This document shows, piece by piece, positions 42,415 through 51,275 of a DNA stretch of 64,000 nucleotides. Both the position numbers and the translations under genes were made by a program. The notes below the pieces were generated by a model, which did not search any database, was not told the DNA's origin, and worked only from the letters and a program-made list of their open reading frames with translations. The DNA comes from CAXXOK01 sp964497495 (GTDB taxonomy: Bacteria > Bacillota > Clostridia > Christensenellales > Aristaeellaceae). The stretch lies in NCBI GenBank assembly GCA_964497495.1, contig CAZCCZ010000012.1:9666-73665 (forward strand), given 5' to 3'. Positions within the stretch are counted from its first letter, which is position 1. Each line of letters begins with the position of its first letter.

Positions 42415-42744
42415 ATGGAGATGGATTACATCGATCTCGGCCGGAGGATACGCAAGCAGCGCGCGCTGCGCGGCTGGACGCAGGAAGCGCTCGCGGAACA
42501 CGTGAACGTATCCACATCCTTCGTGGGCCACGTGGAGCGCGGCACGCGCAAAGCAAGCCTGGAAACCCTGGTTTCCATCGCCAACGTGCTGGACGTCAGT
42601 CTGGATTACCTGCTGTCCGGCAGCATGAACAACAGCGTCATCGGGCCGATGCCCAAAGGCCTCAACAGCCAGCAGCGCGTGGCGCTCAAGGAAATCCTTT
42701 CCACCATACAGGACAACCTGTCCGAATGGGAAAAGGACGATTGA
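42415..42744 (+). CDS. XRE-family helix-turn-helix regulator
   Basis: A 109-residue regulator. The N-terminal HTH_3 domain (about residues 7-65) reads LGRRIRKQRALRGWTQEALA, followed by HVNVSTSFVGHVERGTRKAS and LETLVSIANVLDVSLDYLLS. The remaining 40 residues (LNSQQRVALKEILSTIQDNL) form a short amphipathic helix, perhaps for dimerisation. Start could be 42415 or 42421. No obvious operon partner, so it may act on its own promoter or elsewhere. Confidence 0.88.
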   Translation: MEMDYIDLGRRIRKQRALRGWTQEALAEHVNVSTSFVGHVERGTRKASLETLVSIANVLDVSLDYLLSGSMNNSVIGPMPKGLNSQQRVALKEILSTIQDNLSEWEKDD

Positions 42745-42782
42745 CGCGCATGCCTGTACGCGCCGTCTCAAAAAAGAAAACG

Positions 42783-42807
42783 AAAAACCGCCGGTGAACG
42801 GCGGTTT
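42783..42807 (-). terminator. Terminator of the asd-dapA-dapB operon
   Basis: Minus strand AAACCGCCG, five-base loop, CGGCGGTTT, then TTCGTTTTC. The short T-run on the plus strand may also help end the XRE transcript. Confidence 0.7.
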
Positions 42808-42842
42808 ACTATTTCCCGGAAACGTTACGCTCCGCGCGCATA

Positions 42843-43616
42843 CTAACACTCGGCGTCTTTCAGCATGTCGTCCACCACGTCCCGCATGGTGTACCTTCCC
42901 GCGGGCCTGCCCGCCAGAAACCGCGCGGCGCGCAACGCGCCCTCTGCGAAGAGCGCGCGGCTTTCGGCCCTGTGGGTCAACAGAAGCTCTTCCCCGTTAC
43001 CGTAGAAACCCACCTCGTGTTCCCCGGTCACGGTGCCGCCGCGTACCGCGTGGATGCCGATCTCGTCCGCGGCGCGTTGGGCAACACGGCCGTGGCGCCC
43101 GTAAACGGGCTCGGCCCGCCCGTCTCTTTCCGCCTTTACGGCCTCGTACAGCATCAGGGCGGTGCCGCTGGGGCTGTCCAGCTTGCGGCGGTGGTGTTTC
43201 TCCACGATTTCCACGTCATACCCTTCGCCCAGCGCGCGGGCGGCCATGGCGGCCAACCGGCGAAGCAGGTTGGCGCCCAGGCTCATGTTCACGCTTTGCA
43301 GCACGGGCAGCGTCTCCGCCGCACGCGAGATCAGCGCCTGTTCCTCCTCGGTATAGCCCGTGGCGCACAGCACCAAAGGCATGCGTGCCTTTTGCGCGTA
43401 AGCAAGCAGCGCGGGCAGCGCGTCCGCGCGGGAAAAATCCACCAGCGCGTCCGCGGGTTCCGCGATCTGCGCGTATTCCCTTACGAGGGGAAAGGCACCC
43501 GGCTTGCCGTCGTATGCCACATCCACGCCGCAGGCGACCTTTACGCCCGCTTCCCGCGCGGCGGCGGCAAGTTCCCCGCCCATGCGTCCCAACGCGCCCC
43601 CGATGATGATTTTCAT
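42843..43616 (-). CDS. dapB: 4-hydroxy-tetrahydrodipicolinate reductase
   Basis: NAD(P)H-dependent step of the diaminopimelate/lysine pathway. 257 residues. N-terminal GALGRMGGELAAAA cofactor loop, DFSRADALPALLAYA, LCATGYTEEE, and the substrate signature EIVEKHHRRKLDSPSGTA. The start is set at ATG 43616, 14 bases after dapA, with GGTGGGC upstream. Last gene of the operon. Confidence 0.96.
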   Translation of the reverse strand: MKIIIGGALGRMGGELAAAAREAGVKVACGVDVAYDGKPGAFPLVREYAQIAEPADALVDFSRADALPALLAYAQKARMPLVLCATGYTEEEQALISRAAETLPVLQSVNMSLGANLLRRLAAMAARALGEGYDVEIVEKHHRRKLDSPSGTALMLYEAVKAERDGRAEPVYGRHGRVAQRAADEIGIHAVRGGTVTGEHEVGFYGNGEELLLTHRAESRALFAEGALRAARFLAGRPAGRYTMRDVVDDMLKDAEC

Positions 43617-43630
43617 AGGCGGCCCACCGT

Positions 43631-44518
43631 TTACAGCTTCACGCCCGCGTCGATAAGCGCCAGGCGAAGCTTTTGCCGGTTTTCCGGGCCGATGGGCACC
43701 AGCGGCAGGCGCAATTCCCCGTCGCACAGGCCCATCATCTCCAGCGCGGCCTTGCACGGAATGGGGTTGACCTCCGCGAACAGCGCACGGATCAGCGGCA
43801 TCAGGCTCAGTTGCAGGTTTCGGGCGGTATCGGCGTCCCCTTTCAGGTAACTTTCCGCCATCCGCACCATAACGCCCGGCAATACGTTGGCGACCACCGA
43901 GATCACGCCCCGGCCGCCCACCGCCATGATCGGGAGCACCGTGTCGTCGTTGCCGCTGTACAGGGTCATTCTGTCTCCGATGCGGTTGATCTTCTCCATG
44001 ACATAGGGAAGGTTGTAGCTGCTTTCCTTGAGGGCGATGAAACGGTCGCTGTCTTGCGTAAGCCGTTCCAGCGCCTCCGGGGAAATGTCGATGGTGGTGC
44101 GGCTGGGCACGTTGTAAATAATGATAGGGAGCTTCGTATGCTCGGCCACGGCCATGAAATGCCGGTGCAGGCCCTCCGGCGAGGTTTTGTTGTAATACGG
44201 GGTCACCACCAGCTGCGCCGCAAGCCCCAGATCTTCGTAACGGTTGGCGGCGTCGATGACGTTCTGCGTACAGTTGCTGCCCGTTCCGGCGATAACCGGT
44301 ATCCGGCCCGCCGCTGTTTTCACCACCGTGCGCACGACCAGTTCCCGTTCCTCCGCGGTCATGGTGCTGGGTTCGCCCGTGGTTCCGCACGCGACGATCG
44401 CGGCGACGCCGGCTTCGATCTGCCTTTCCGTCAGCCGCTCAAGGGCGCCGGTATCCACCCCGCCGTGTGCGAACGGGGTGACCAGCGCGACCGCGCAGCC
44501 CTGAAACAAAGAAGACAT
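43631..44518 (-). CDS. dapA: 4-hydroxy-tetrahydrodipicolinate synthase
   Basis: Condenses pyruvate with aspartate semialdehyde. 295-residue TIM barrel. Substrate Thr pair in ACGTTGEPSTM, catalytic Tyr in IIIYNVPSRTTID, Schiff-base Lys in DRFIALKESSYNL, and SGNDDTVLPIMAVGGRGVIS. AGGAGG before the ATG. Lies 84 bases after asd in the same direction. Confidence 0.97.
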   Translation of the reverse strand: MSSLFQGCAVALVTPFAHGGVDTGALERLTERQIEAGVAAIVACGTTGEPSTMTAEERELVVRTVVKTAAGRIPVIAGTGSNCTQNVIDAANRYEDLGLAAQLVVTPYYNKTSPEGLHRHFMAVAEHTKLPIIIYNVPSRTTIDISPEALERLTQDSDRFIALKESSYNLPYVMEKINRIGDRMTLYSGNDDTVLPIMAVGGRGVISVVANVLPGVMVRMAESYLKGDADTARNLQLSLMPLIRALFAEVNPIPCKAALEMMGLCDGELRLPLVPIGPENRQKLRLALIDAGVKL

Positions 44519-44602
44519 TGCGCAGGCCTCCTGTCTCTTTGAGAATCCGGTATCCGTATCGTCCGGCCGCGCAGGCGCCTTCGGTCGGGCGCCTACCGTC
44601 CG

Positions 44603-45688
44603 TTATCTGTGTTGGATATAACCCGTTTTGCAAAGGTATTCCGCGCTCAGCACCCCGCCGCCCGCCGCGCCGCGCAGCGTGTTGTGGCTGAGACAGACGA
44701 ATTTGTAGTCGAACACCTTGTCCTCGCGAAGGCGGCCGATGGTGATGCCCATACCGTGCTCGAAATCCCGGTCCAGCCTCGTCTGCGGGCGGCTGGGGTC
44801 CTCGAAGTAGTGCAGGAACTCGGCGGGGCTGCTGGGCAAGCCCATCTCCGCGATGGCGGGGCGGCAGTTCTTCCACCTGTCCAGGATCTGCTCCGGCGTG
44901 GGCTTCTTGTTAAATTTAACGCTCACCGCGGCCATATGGCCGTCCACGCACGCTACGCGCAGGCATTGCGCGCTGATGTTCGGCTCCGTGGCGTTCACGA
45001 TCAGCCCGTTTTCCACGTGCCCGAAGATCTTCATGGGTTCGCGCTCGCTCTTCTCGTCCTCGCCGGGGATGTAGGGGATCACGTTGTCCAGTATCTCCGG
45101 GAAGGTTTCGAAGGTCTTGCCCGCGCCGCTGATGGCCTGATAGGTGCACGCGATGACGCTGACCGGCTCGAAATCGAGCAGCGGCCACAGCGCGGGCACG
45201 TAACTCTGGATGGAGCAGTTGGGCTTTACCGCGATAAATCCGCGTTTCGTGCCCAACCGTTTACGTTGCGTATCGATCACCGCCGCGTGCGCACCGTTGA
45301 TCTCCGGGATCATCATGGGCACGTCCGGCAGCATCCGGCTGGCGCTGTTGTTGCTTACCACAGGCACCTCGGCCCTGGCGTAGCGCTCCTCCAGCGCGAG
45401 CGTTTCGTCCTTTTTCATGGCGACGGCGCAGAACACGAAGTCCACCCGGGCAGCCACCGCGTCCACGTCGGAGGCGTCCAGCACGGTCATGTTCGCAAAT
45501 TTCGCGGGAATCGGTTTATCGGCGAAGGCCCAGCGTTTATCCACGGCCTGTGTGTAAGTCATACCCGCGCTGCGGCTGCTGGCCGCCAGGCAAGTGACCT
45601 CGAACCAGGGGTGGTTTTCAAGCAACAGGAGAAACCGCTGGCCTACCATACCCGTCGCCCCGATGATGCCGACCCGATACCGTTCCAT
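44603..45688 (-). CDS. asd: Aspartate-semialdehyde dehydrogenase, archaeal/fungal-type
   Basis: Reduces aspartyl phosphate to aspartate semialdehyde with NADPH, the branch point to lysine, DAP, threonine and methionine. 361 residues: RVGIIGATGMVGQRFLLLL, VVSNNSASRMLPDVPMMIPE, nucleophile Cys in AVKPNCSIQSYVPAL, and CTYQAISGAGKTFE. Length and these motifs place it in the archaeal/fungal-like branch rather than the E. coli-like one. ATG 45688 begins the Rossmann strand and has AAAGGGG upstream. Confidence 0.95.
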   Translation of the reverse strand: MERYRVGIIGATGMVGQRFLLLLENHPWFEVTCLAASSRSAGMTYTQAVDKRWAFADKPIPAKFANMTVLDASDVDAVAARVDFVFCAVAMKKDETLALEERYARAEVPVVSNNSASRMLPDVPMMIPEINGAHAAVIDTQRKRLGTKRGFIAVKPNCSIQSYVPALWPLLDFEPVSVIACTYQAISGAGKTFETFPEILDNVIPYIPGEDEKSEREPMKIFGHVENGLIVNATEPNISAQCLRVACVDGHMAAVSVKFNKKPTPEQILDRWKNCRPAIAEMGLPSSPAEFLHYFEDPSRPQTRLDRDFEHGMGITIGRLREDKVFDYKFVCLSHNTLRGAAGGGVLSAEYLCKTGYIQHR

Positions 45689-45761
45689 ACCGAAAACCCC
45701 TTTTTTCCGGGCGTCCGTCGCCCTTTTCCGAGGGCTGCGGCCACCCGTAAAATACCAGCAA

Positions 45762-45790
45762 AGCATAACATGATCGTTTCCCGTTGTCAA
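45762..45790 (-). promoter_or_regulatory. Promoter of the asd-dapA-dapB operon
   Basis: Minus strand perfect TTGACA (45790-45785), 17-base spacer, TATGCT (45767-45762). The leader is only about 67 bases, too short for a lysine riboswitch. Confidence 0.75.
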
Positions 45791-45811
45791 ACGGGATTCC
45801 GCACCAAAAGG

Positions 45812-46006
45812 CGCGGCCAAAGGGCTTTGCGTTCGCCCGAGGGCGCGATTTCTGAACAGGCAGAATAAGAAGTTGTCCGAAGAGTGCAGGGGCGAGCGGA
45901 AAGCCCCTGTTGCACCCAAGGGCGCATGTCTTATACATAAAGCCAATATACTTGAAGGACGTGCGAAGGTTTCCAAAGGGCGTACGCAAAGGCCCGATCG
46001 CTCCAT
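45812..46006. repeat. Dispersed repeats, copies related to the 59.3-60.1 kb region
   Basis: 45885-45911 contains, inverted, the AGGGGCTTTCCGCTCGCCCC core of the 93-base tandem repeat at 59.3 kb, with flanking similarity over about 75 bases. 45812-45850 and 45963-46006 resemble 60032-60093 (GCGAAGGTT.CCAAAGGGCG and CAAAG.CC...GGGCGCGATTT). The DNA between the asd promoter and gatB (45791-46184) has no supported gene and consists mainly of these repeats. Confidence 0.7.
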
Positions 46007-46051
46007 CTACGCAGGCTGCGCTGCCGTTTGCCTGCTTGTTTCGCTCTTCCC

Positions 46052-46136
46052 CTGCGGGTCGCTCGCGGTTGCGCCGTGGTGCCCGCTGGGCACACGCTTC
46101 CCTTCGGTGCTTTTGGTCGCGCCTGCAAGCGCGATT
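46052..46136 (+). repeat. Dispersed repeat, copy 1
   Basis: CCTGCGGGTCGCTCG, then GGTGCCC, GGGCACACGCTTCCCT, CGGTGC and GGTCGC are shared in the same order and spacing with 59580-59655. No transposase or coding frame accompanies it. Confidence 0.65.
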
Positions 46137-46184
46137 CCCTGACAATAAGAGAACATACGGAGAACCCCGGTTCTTTGGCGCCGA

Positions 46185-47639
46185 TTATTTCAGCGCATCG
46201 TGCAGCAGCGCGGCCAGTCTCTCCGGGTCGGCCTTGCCGCGGGTAATCGCCATGGCCTTGCCCATCAGCGCCTTTTCCACGCCGGTCTTGCCCTTCCGGT
46301 AGGTTTCCACCAGATCGGGATTCTCGTTTATCGCGCGGCGCACCGCATCCGCGAGGGCGGCGTCGTCCCCGACGGAGAACAGGTCGTGTTCGGCAGCGTA
46401 CGCCTCCGGGTCGCAGTCTTCGGCGAACAGAGCGGCCAGTATCTTCTTGCCGGTGGAGCTGTTTACGCGGCCGCCCGCCGTGAGGTCAGAAAGCTGGGCC
46501 AGATGCGCGGGCGAAACGGGCAGCGACTCGCGACCCTCCGCAACGGGCCGGCCGTTCTTTTCGGCTTCGGCAGCGCGTGCGCTAAGGAGCGCGAATACCT
46601 CGCCCTGCAAAAGGTTCGCCACGCCCACGGGAGTTTCGGCGGTTTTCACTGCTTCCTCGAAGTACTCCGCCAGCCAACGCTCCGCGGTGATCTGTTCCGC
46701 GGCGTAGGCGGATAGCCCGTATTCCCGCATGTAAGCCTCGCGGCGCTCGTCCGGCAGGGCGGGAATGGCGGCCTTCACCTCGGCCATGTCCTCGTCCGTC
46801 AGCCGGGTCTCCGGCAAGTCGGGGTCGGGAAAATAGCGGTAGTCGGAGCTGTTCTCCTTGCGGCGCATGGAGTAGGTCTTGCCCGTTTTCTGGTCGTAGC
46901 GCCGCGTCTCCTGCACGATCTCCTCCCCCGCCTCCAGCGCCGCTACCTGCCGCTCGTACTCGGCCTGCACGGCGCGTTCCACGCTCTGGAAGGAGTTGAG
47001 ATTCTTCATTTCCGTGCGCACTCCGTAAGGCTCGCCGGGGTGATGGATGCTCAGGTTCACGTCGCAGCGCAGGCTGCCCTCGTTCATGCGGCAGTCGCTC
47101 ACGTTGATGTAGGTGAGGATGGCGCGCACCTTGCGCAGGTAGCCTACGGCTTCCTCGGCGGAGCGGATGTCCGGCTCGCTGACGATCTCGATCAGCGGCA
47201 CGCCGCAGCGGTTCATATCCAGCATCGTGCCGTTCTCGTCGTCGTGCAGCAGCTTGCCCGCGTCCTCCTCGATGTGGATACGCGTGATGCCGATCTTCCG
47301 CTCGCCCGCCGCGGTCTGCACGGTCAGCCAGCCGCCTTCGCACAGCGGCCGGTAAAACTGGCTGATCTGGTACGCCTTGGGCAGGTCGGGATAAAAGTAG
47401 TTTTTCCGGTCGAAACGGCTTACGTGATGCACGTGGCAGTTGAGCGCGAAGCCCGCCATGGCCGCGTGGCGCAGCACCTGGGCGTTAAACACCGGCAGCG
47501 CGCCCGGAAGCCCCATGCACACGGGGCATACGTGCGTGTTGGGCTCCGCGCCGAAGGCGGTGGCGCAGGAGCAGAACACCTTGCTTTTCGTGTTCAGCTC
47601 CACGTGGGTTTCCAGACCGATGACCATTTCCCAGTTCAT
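46185..47639 (-). CDS. gatB: Asp-tRNA(Asn)/Glu-tRNA(Gln) amidotransferase subunit B
   Basis: tRNA-binding and kinase subunit of GatCAB. 484 residues with the catalytic cradle (MVIGLETHVELNTKSKVFCS, CPVCMGLPGALPVFN, DRKNYFYPDLPKAYQISQF, HIEEDAGKLLHDD, LIEIVSEPDIRS) and the C-terminal YqeY-like tail domain (VETYRKGKTGVEKALMGKAM). Its first codon overlaps the gatA stop by four bases. It ends the operon; no clear terminator is visible downstream. Confidence 0.97.
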   Translation of the reverse strand: MNWEMVIGLETHVELNTKSKVFCSCATAFGAEPNTHVCPVCMGLPGALPVFNAQVLRHAAMAGFALNCHVHHVSRFDRKNYFYPDLPKAYQISQFYRPLCEGGWLTVQTAAGERKIGITRIHIEEDAGKLLHDDENGTMLDMNRCGVPLIEIVSEPDIRSAEEAVGYLRKVRAILTYINVSDCRMNEGSLRCDVNLSIHHPGEPYGVRTEMKNLNSFQSVERAVQAEYERQVAALEAGEEIVQETRRYDQKTGKTYSMRRKENSSDYRYFPDPDLPETRLTDEDMAEVKAAIPALPDERREAYMREYGLSAYAAEQITAERWLAEYFEEAVKTAETPVGVANLLQGEVFALLSARAAEAEKNGRPVAEGRESLPVSPAHLAQLSDLTAGGRVNSSTGKKILAALFAEDCDPEAYAAEHDLFSVGDDAALADAVRRAINENPDLVETYRKGKTGVEKALMGKAMAITRGKADPERLAALLHDALK

Positions 47640-49147
47640 GCCTTTTCGCCTCCCCTGCCAAGACGTTCGTAGGGCCGGAGACCCTCGTTGGGTTTAGCCG
47701 CGCGCTCGTACGCGGCGGCGACGGACAGCAGCTTGGGCAGGCTGTCGCGCGCGCCCATCAGGCTCATGCCCACGGGCAACAGTTTACCGTCCTCCATCGC
47801 GTGGCCGCAGGGCACGCTGACGTTCGGCAGCCCCGTCAGGTTGGCGGGCACGGTGTACAGGTCGCCCATGTACATTTCCATCGGGTCGTCGGTCTTCTCC
47901 CCCAGTCTATAGGCGAAGGTGGGCGCGACGGGCGAAAGCAGCGCGTCGCACGCGGTAAGCGCCTGCCCGAACTCGTAGCGGAGCAGTTCCCGCGCCTGCT
48001 GCGCCTTCAGGTAGTACTGATCCTGATAGCCGCTGCTCAGCGCGAAGGTGCCCAGCATGATGCGGCGCTTCACCTCGATGCCGAAACCCTCCTCGCGGCT
48101 TCTGCGGTAAAGCTCGTCCAGATCGGCGTACTCCTTGACCCGGTAGCCGTAACGCACGCCGTCGAAACGGGCCAGGTTGCTGCTGGCTTCGGCGCTGGAA
48201 AGCACGTAATAGGCGGACAGCGCGTACGGCAGGGACGGGATGTTGACCTCCGTTACGGTCGCGCCCATTTCCTTCATCTTCTCCGCCGCGGCCTGCACCG
48301 CACGGTACACCGGCATCGATAGGCCCTCGCCGAAACACTCCTTCGGCATCCCGACCGTCAGCCCTGCCAGCGTTTCCAGCGGCATCAGCGGGCATTCGGG
48401 GGAAAGCTTCGCGTCGCTGGTGGCGTCCAACGGGTCGCGCCCCGCGATGACGCCCATCAACAGCGCCGCATCCTCCGCGTTCCTGGCCAGCGGACCGATC
48501 TGGTCCAGCGAGCTGGCAAACGCCACCAGCCCGTAGCGGCTCACCGCGCCGTACGCGGGCTTGACGCCCACCACGCCGCAGAAGGAGGCGGGCTGGCGGA
48601 TGCTGCCGCCCGTGTCGCTGCCCAGCGCGATCGGCGCCATGCCCGAAGCCACCGCCGCCGCCGCGCCGCCGGAGGAGCCGCCCGGCACGCGGTTCAGCGC
48701 CCACGGATTGCGGCAAACGCCGAACGCGCTGTTTTCCGTGCTGGAGCCCATGGCGAACTCGTCCATGTTGAGCTTGCCCAGCAGCGGCATGCCCGCCCCG
48801 CGCAGTTTGACGATCACGGTGGCGCTGTAGGGCGATACGAAATCCGCCAGCATCTTGCTGGCGCAGGTGCATTTGCGCCCTTCCACCAGCATGTTGTCTT
48901 TCACGGCCACGGGCACGCCGTCCAGTACGGAAAGGGGCTTGCCCACCCTGCGGCGTTCGTCGCTGGCCGCGGCCTCCGCCCGCGCGGTGTCCGCGTACAC
49001 GTCCAGATAGGCGAAGATCGCCTCGTTTTGGGCGCAGATACTGTCCAGATACGCCTCCGTGATTTCCACGGAGGTCAGTTCACCACTTCGGAGCGCGTCG
49101 GCCAGCGAGCGCACCGTCAGTTTGCAGATGTCGGGATAGGTTCGCAT
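47636..49147 (-). CDS. gatA: Asp-tRNA(Asn)/Glu-tRNA(Gln) amidotransferase subunit A
   Basis: Glutaminase subunit supplying ammonia. 503 residues of the amidase-signature family: catalytic Lys in VPVAVKDNMLVEG, Gly/Ser loop PGGSSGGAAAAVASG, and LGSDTGGSIRQPASFCGVVG with the cis-Ser and nucleophile Ser. Located 43 bases after the aspS-gatC fusion with AAAGGAG upstream. No separate gatC gene precedes it, unlike the usual gatCAB order. Confidence 0.97.
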   Translation of the reverse strand: MRTYPDICKLTVRSLADALRSGELTSVEITEAYLDSICAQNEAIFAYLDVYADTARAEAAASDERRRVGKPLSVLDGVPVAVKDNMLVEGRKCTCASKMLADFVSPYSATVIVKLRGAGMPLLGKLNMDEFAMGSSTENSAFGVCRNPWALNRVPGGSSGGAAAAVASGMAPIALGSDTGGSIRQPASFCGVVGVKPAYGAVSRYGLVAFASSLDQIGPLARNAEDAALLMGVIAGRDPLDATSDAKLSPECPLMPLETLAGLTVGMPKECFGEGLSMPVYRAVQAAAEKMKEMGATVTEVNIPSLPYALSAYYVLSSAEASSNLARFDGVRYGYRVKEYADLDELYRRSREEGFGIEVKRRIMLGTFALSSGYQDQYYLKAQQARELLRYEFGQALTACDALLSPVAPTFAYRLGEKTDDPMEMYMGDLYTVPANLTGLPNVSVPCGHAMEDGKLLPVGMSLMGARDSLPKLLSVAAAYERAAKPNEGLRPYERLGRGGEKA

Positions 49148-49190
49148 ATCGGGACTCCTTTCCGGACCTTGGGAAAAGCGACAGCCGGTT

Positions 49191-51275
49191 CTACTCGAAG
49201 GTCTTGGGCACGGTGACGTAGGGGCCGCTGACGGTTTTGGCGTTCATCAGCACTCTGGCCAGCGGGAAACTCTCCCCCATCTCGTCCGGCCGGGTGTTCT
49301 CCCCGCGTTCGTTGCGCGGGCGCGGGGCCTGCGGAGCCTGCCTGTCCAGCGCGGCCAACTCGCCCGCGAAGTCTACGATGCCCATAAAATCCTTGTCCAT
49401 GGCCTGCTCGTCGCTTGTGGAAAGGCTGAGCATGCTTAAGAGCGCGGTGTTCTGCACGGTTTCCCGCGTCACCCGCTCCTCGTGCTCCCGCTTCATATCC
49501 TCCGCGACGTTCACGCCCAGTTTCAGTTCTTCCAGCTGCTTGGGGTCCACGAAATCCGGCGCGCCCGTCATGGGGCAGCTCGCGTCCTTGATTTTCGGGA
49601 ACGCAATCACCTCGCGCAGGGAAGCGGCGCCGGTCAGCAACATGCAGAGCCGGTCTAGGCCGAAGGCGAATCCCGCGTGCGGCGGCGTGCCGTAGCGGAA
49701 CGCGCCCAGCATGAAGCCGAAGCGCTCCCGCGCCTGTTCCCGGCTGAAGCCCAGGGCACTGAACACGCGGCTTTGCACGTCCGGTCGGTGGATACGCACG
49801 CTGCCGCTGCCCAGTTCCACGCCGTTCAAGACTACGTCGTACGCCTGGGAGCGCACCAGCGGTTTGGTGGCGTCGTCCTGCATAAGGTCCAGGTCTTCCT
49901 CGAACGGCATGGTGAAGGGGTGGTGCATGGCGGCGTAGCGGTTCTCGTCCTTCTTGTATTCGAACATCGGAAAATCCGTGACGAGGGCGAACTGGAACAC
50001 GTTTTTGTCGATCAGGCCCATCAGCTCGCCGCAGCGCACGCGCAGGGCGCTCAATACCCGGCGAACCACGTCGAGCTGGTCGGCGCAGAAAAGCAGGAAG
50101 TCGCCTTTCTCCGCGCCCGTTTTTTCCTCGAGCGCCCGCCAGCATTCCGGGCCGAAATATTTCGGCAGTATGCTGTTGATCTCGCCGTCCGGCTTGTACA
50201 GGATCCACGCCATGCCCTTGGCGCCGAGCTTCTGGGCGTAAACGGTCAGCTGTTCGATGGTCGTGCGGGTGAAAACCGCGCCGCCGCCCTTTACGTTGAC
50301 GCAGCGCACCACGCCGCCGTGTTTGAGCGCGCCGGTGAACACCCCGAAGGTAGTCTGCTGGGCCACGTCGCTCACGTCCACGATAGGCAGACCGAAGCGC
50401 AGGTCGGGTTTATCGTTGCCGTAGGAGTCCATGGCTTCCTGCCACGTCAGGCGCTTGAAAGGCACGTCCAGCGGGCGCTTCATCATGCTCTCGAAAAGCC
50501 GCGTGAACAGGTCGGTCAGGAACGAAAGCATGTCCTCCTGGGTTACGAAGCTGCGCTCCATGTCCACCTGCGTAAACTCCGGCTGGCGGTCGGCGCGCAG
50601 GTCCTCGTCCCGGAAGCAGCGGGCGATCTGGTAATACTTGTCGATCCCCGCGACCATCAGCAGTTGTTTATAAATCTGCGGGCTCTGCGGCAGGGCGTAG
50701 AAGGTACCCGGGTGCACGCGGCTGGGCACCAGATAGTCCCGCGCGCCTTCCGGGGTGGACTTGCACAGGATGGGCGTCTCCACCTGCAAGAAGCCCTGCT
50801 CCTCCAGAATACGTTCCGCCTCGCGCTGCAGCGCCGAGCGGAAGAGGAGAGCTTCGTACATCTTCGGACGGCGCAGGTCCAGGTAGCGGTATTGCAGGCG
50901 AAGCTCCTCCCGCACCGGCTCGTCGTCGGTCAGGGAGAAGGGCAGCGCTTCCGCCGCGGAGAGCACTTCCATGTGCTCGGCGGCAAGCTCCACCTCGCCG
51001 GTGGGGATGGCGGCGTTATAAGTGCTTTCGTCCCGCAGGCGAATTTCCCCGGTCACGCGCACCACGCTCTGGTTTTTCAGCCGTTCCGCAGCGGCGAAGC
51101 TGTCCGCGTCCACGATGGCCATATTGAACACCGTTTGCAGCGTACCCTCGCGGTCGCGCACGTCCACGAAGATCACGCCGCCCATGTCGCGGCGTGTGAG
51201 CACCCAGCCGCACACGGCCGCGCGGCGGCCGATGTGCTCGCGGCGCAGGCTGCCGCAGTAATCCGTACGGTACAT
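49191..51275 (-). CDS. aspS: Aspartyl-tRNA synthetase fused to GatC
   Basis: A 694-residue protein, about 100 longer than normal bacterial AspRS. Residues 1-590 are a complete class II AspRS: anticodon OB fold, FRDEDLRADRQPEFTQVDME (motif 2), an inserted GAD domain, and AFGLDRLCMLLTG (motif 3). Residues about 601-694 match GatC in order: RVTRETVQNTALLSML at the N-terminus, DFMGIVDFAGELAALD in the middle, RPDEMGESFPLARVLMNA and the ending YVTVPKTFE. ATG 51275 has AAGGAGG upstream. Followed by gatA and gatB, the fusion would tether a non-discriminating AspRS to the amidotransferase. Confidence 0.92.
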   Translation of the reverse strand: MYRTDYCGSLRREHIGRRAAVCGWVLTRRDMGGVIFVDVRDREGTLQTVFNMAIVDADSFAAAERLKNQSVVRVTGEIRLRDESTYNAAIPTGEVELAAEHMEVLSAAEALPFSLTDDEPVREELRLQYRYLDLRRPKMYEALLFRSALQREAERILEEQGFLQVETPILCKSTPEGARDYLVPSRVHPGTFYALPQSPQIYKQLLMVAGIDKYYQIARCFRDEDLRADRQPEFTQVDMERSFVTQEDMLSFLTDLFTRLFESMMKRPLDVPFKRLTWQEAMDSYGNDKPDLRFGLPIVDVSDVAQQTTFGVFTGALKHGGVVRCVNVKGGGAVFTRTTIEQLTVYAQKLGAKGMAWILYKPDGEINSILPKYFGPECWRALEEKTGAEKGDFLLFCADQLDVVRRVLSALRVRCGELMGLIDKNVFQFALVTDFPMFEYKKDENRYAAMHHPFTMPFEEDLDLMQDDATKPLVRSQAYDVVLNGVELGSGSVRIHRPDVQSRVFSALGFSREQARERFGFMLGAFRYGTPPHAGFAFGLDRLCMLLTGAASLREVIAFPKIKDASCPMTGAPDFVDPKQLEELKLGVNVAEDMKREHEERVTRETVQNTALLSMLSLSTSDEQAMDKDFMGIVDFAGELAALDRQAPQAPRPRNERGENTRPDEMGESFPLARVLMNAKTVSGPYVTVPKTFE

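Noticed and set aside
45689..45790. Lysine riboswitch before asd
   Set aside because: Promoter to start distance leaves only about 67 bases of leader, too short for the lysine aptamer.
45873..46142. Short open frames in the asd-gatB gap
   Set aside because: They coincide with dispersed repeats and have no start signals or domain similarity.
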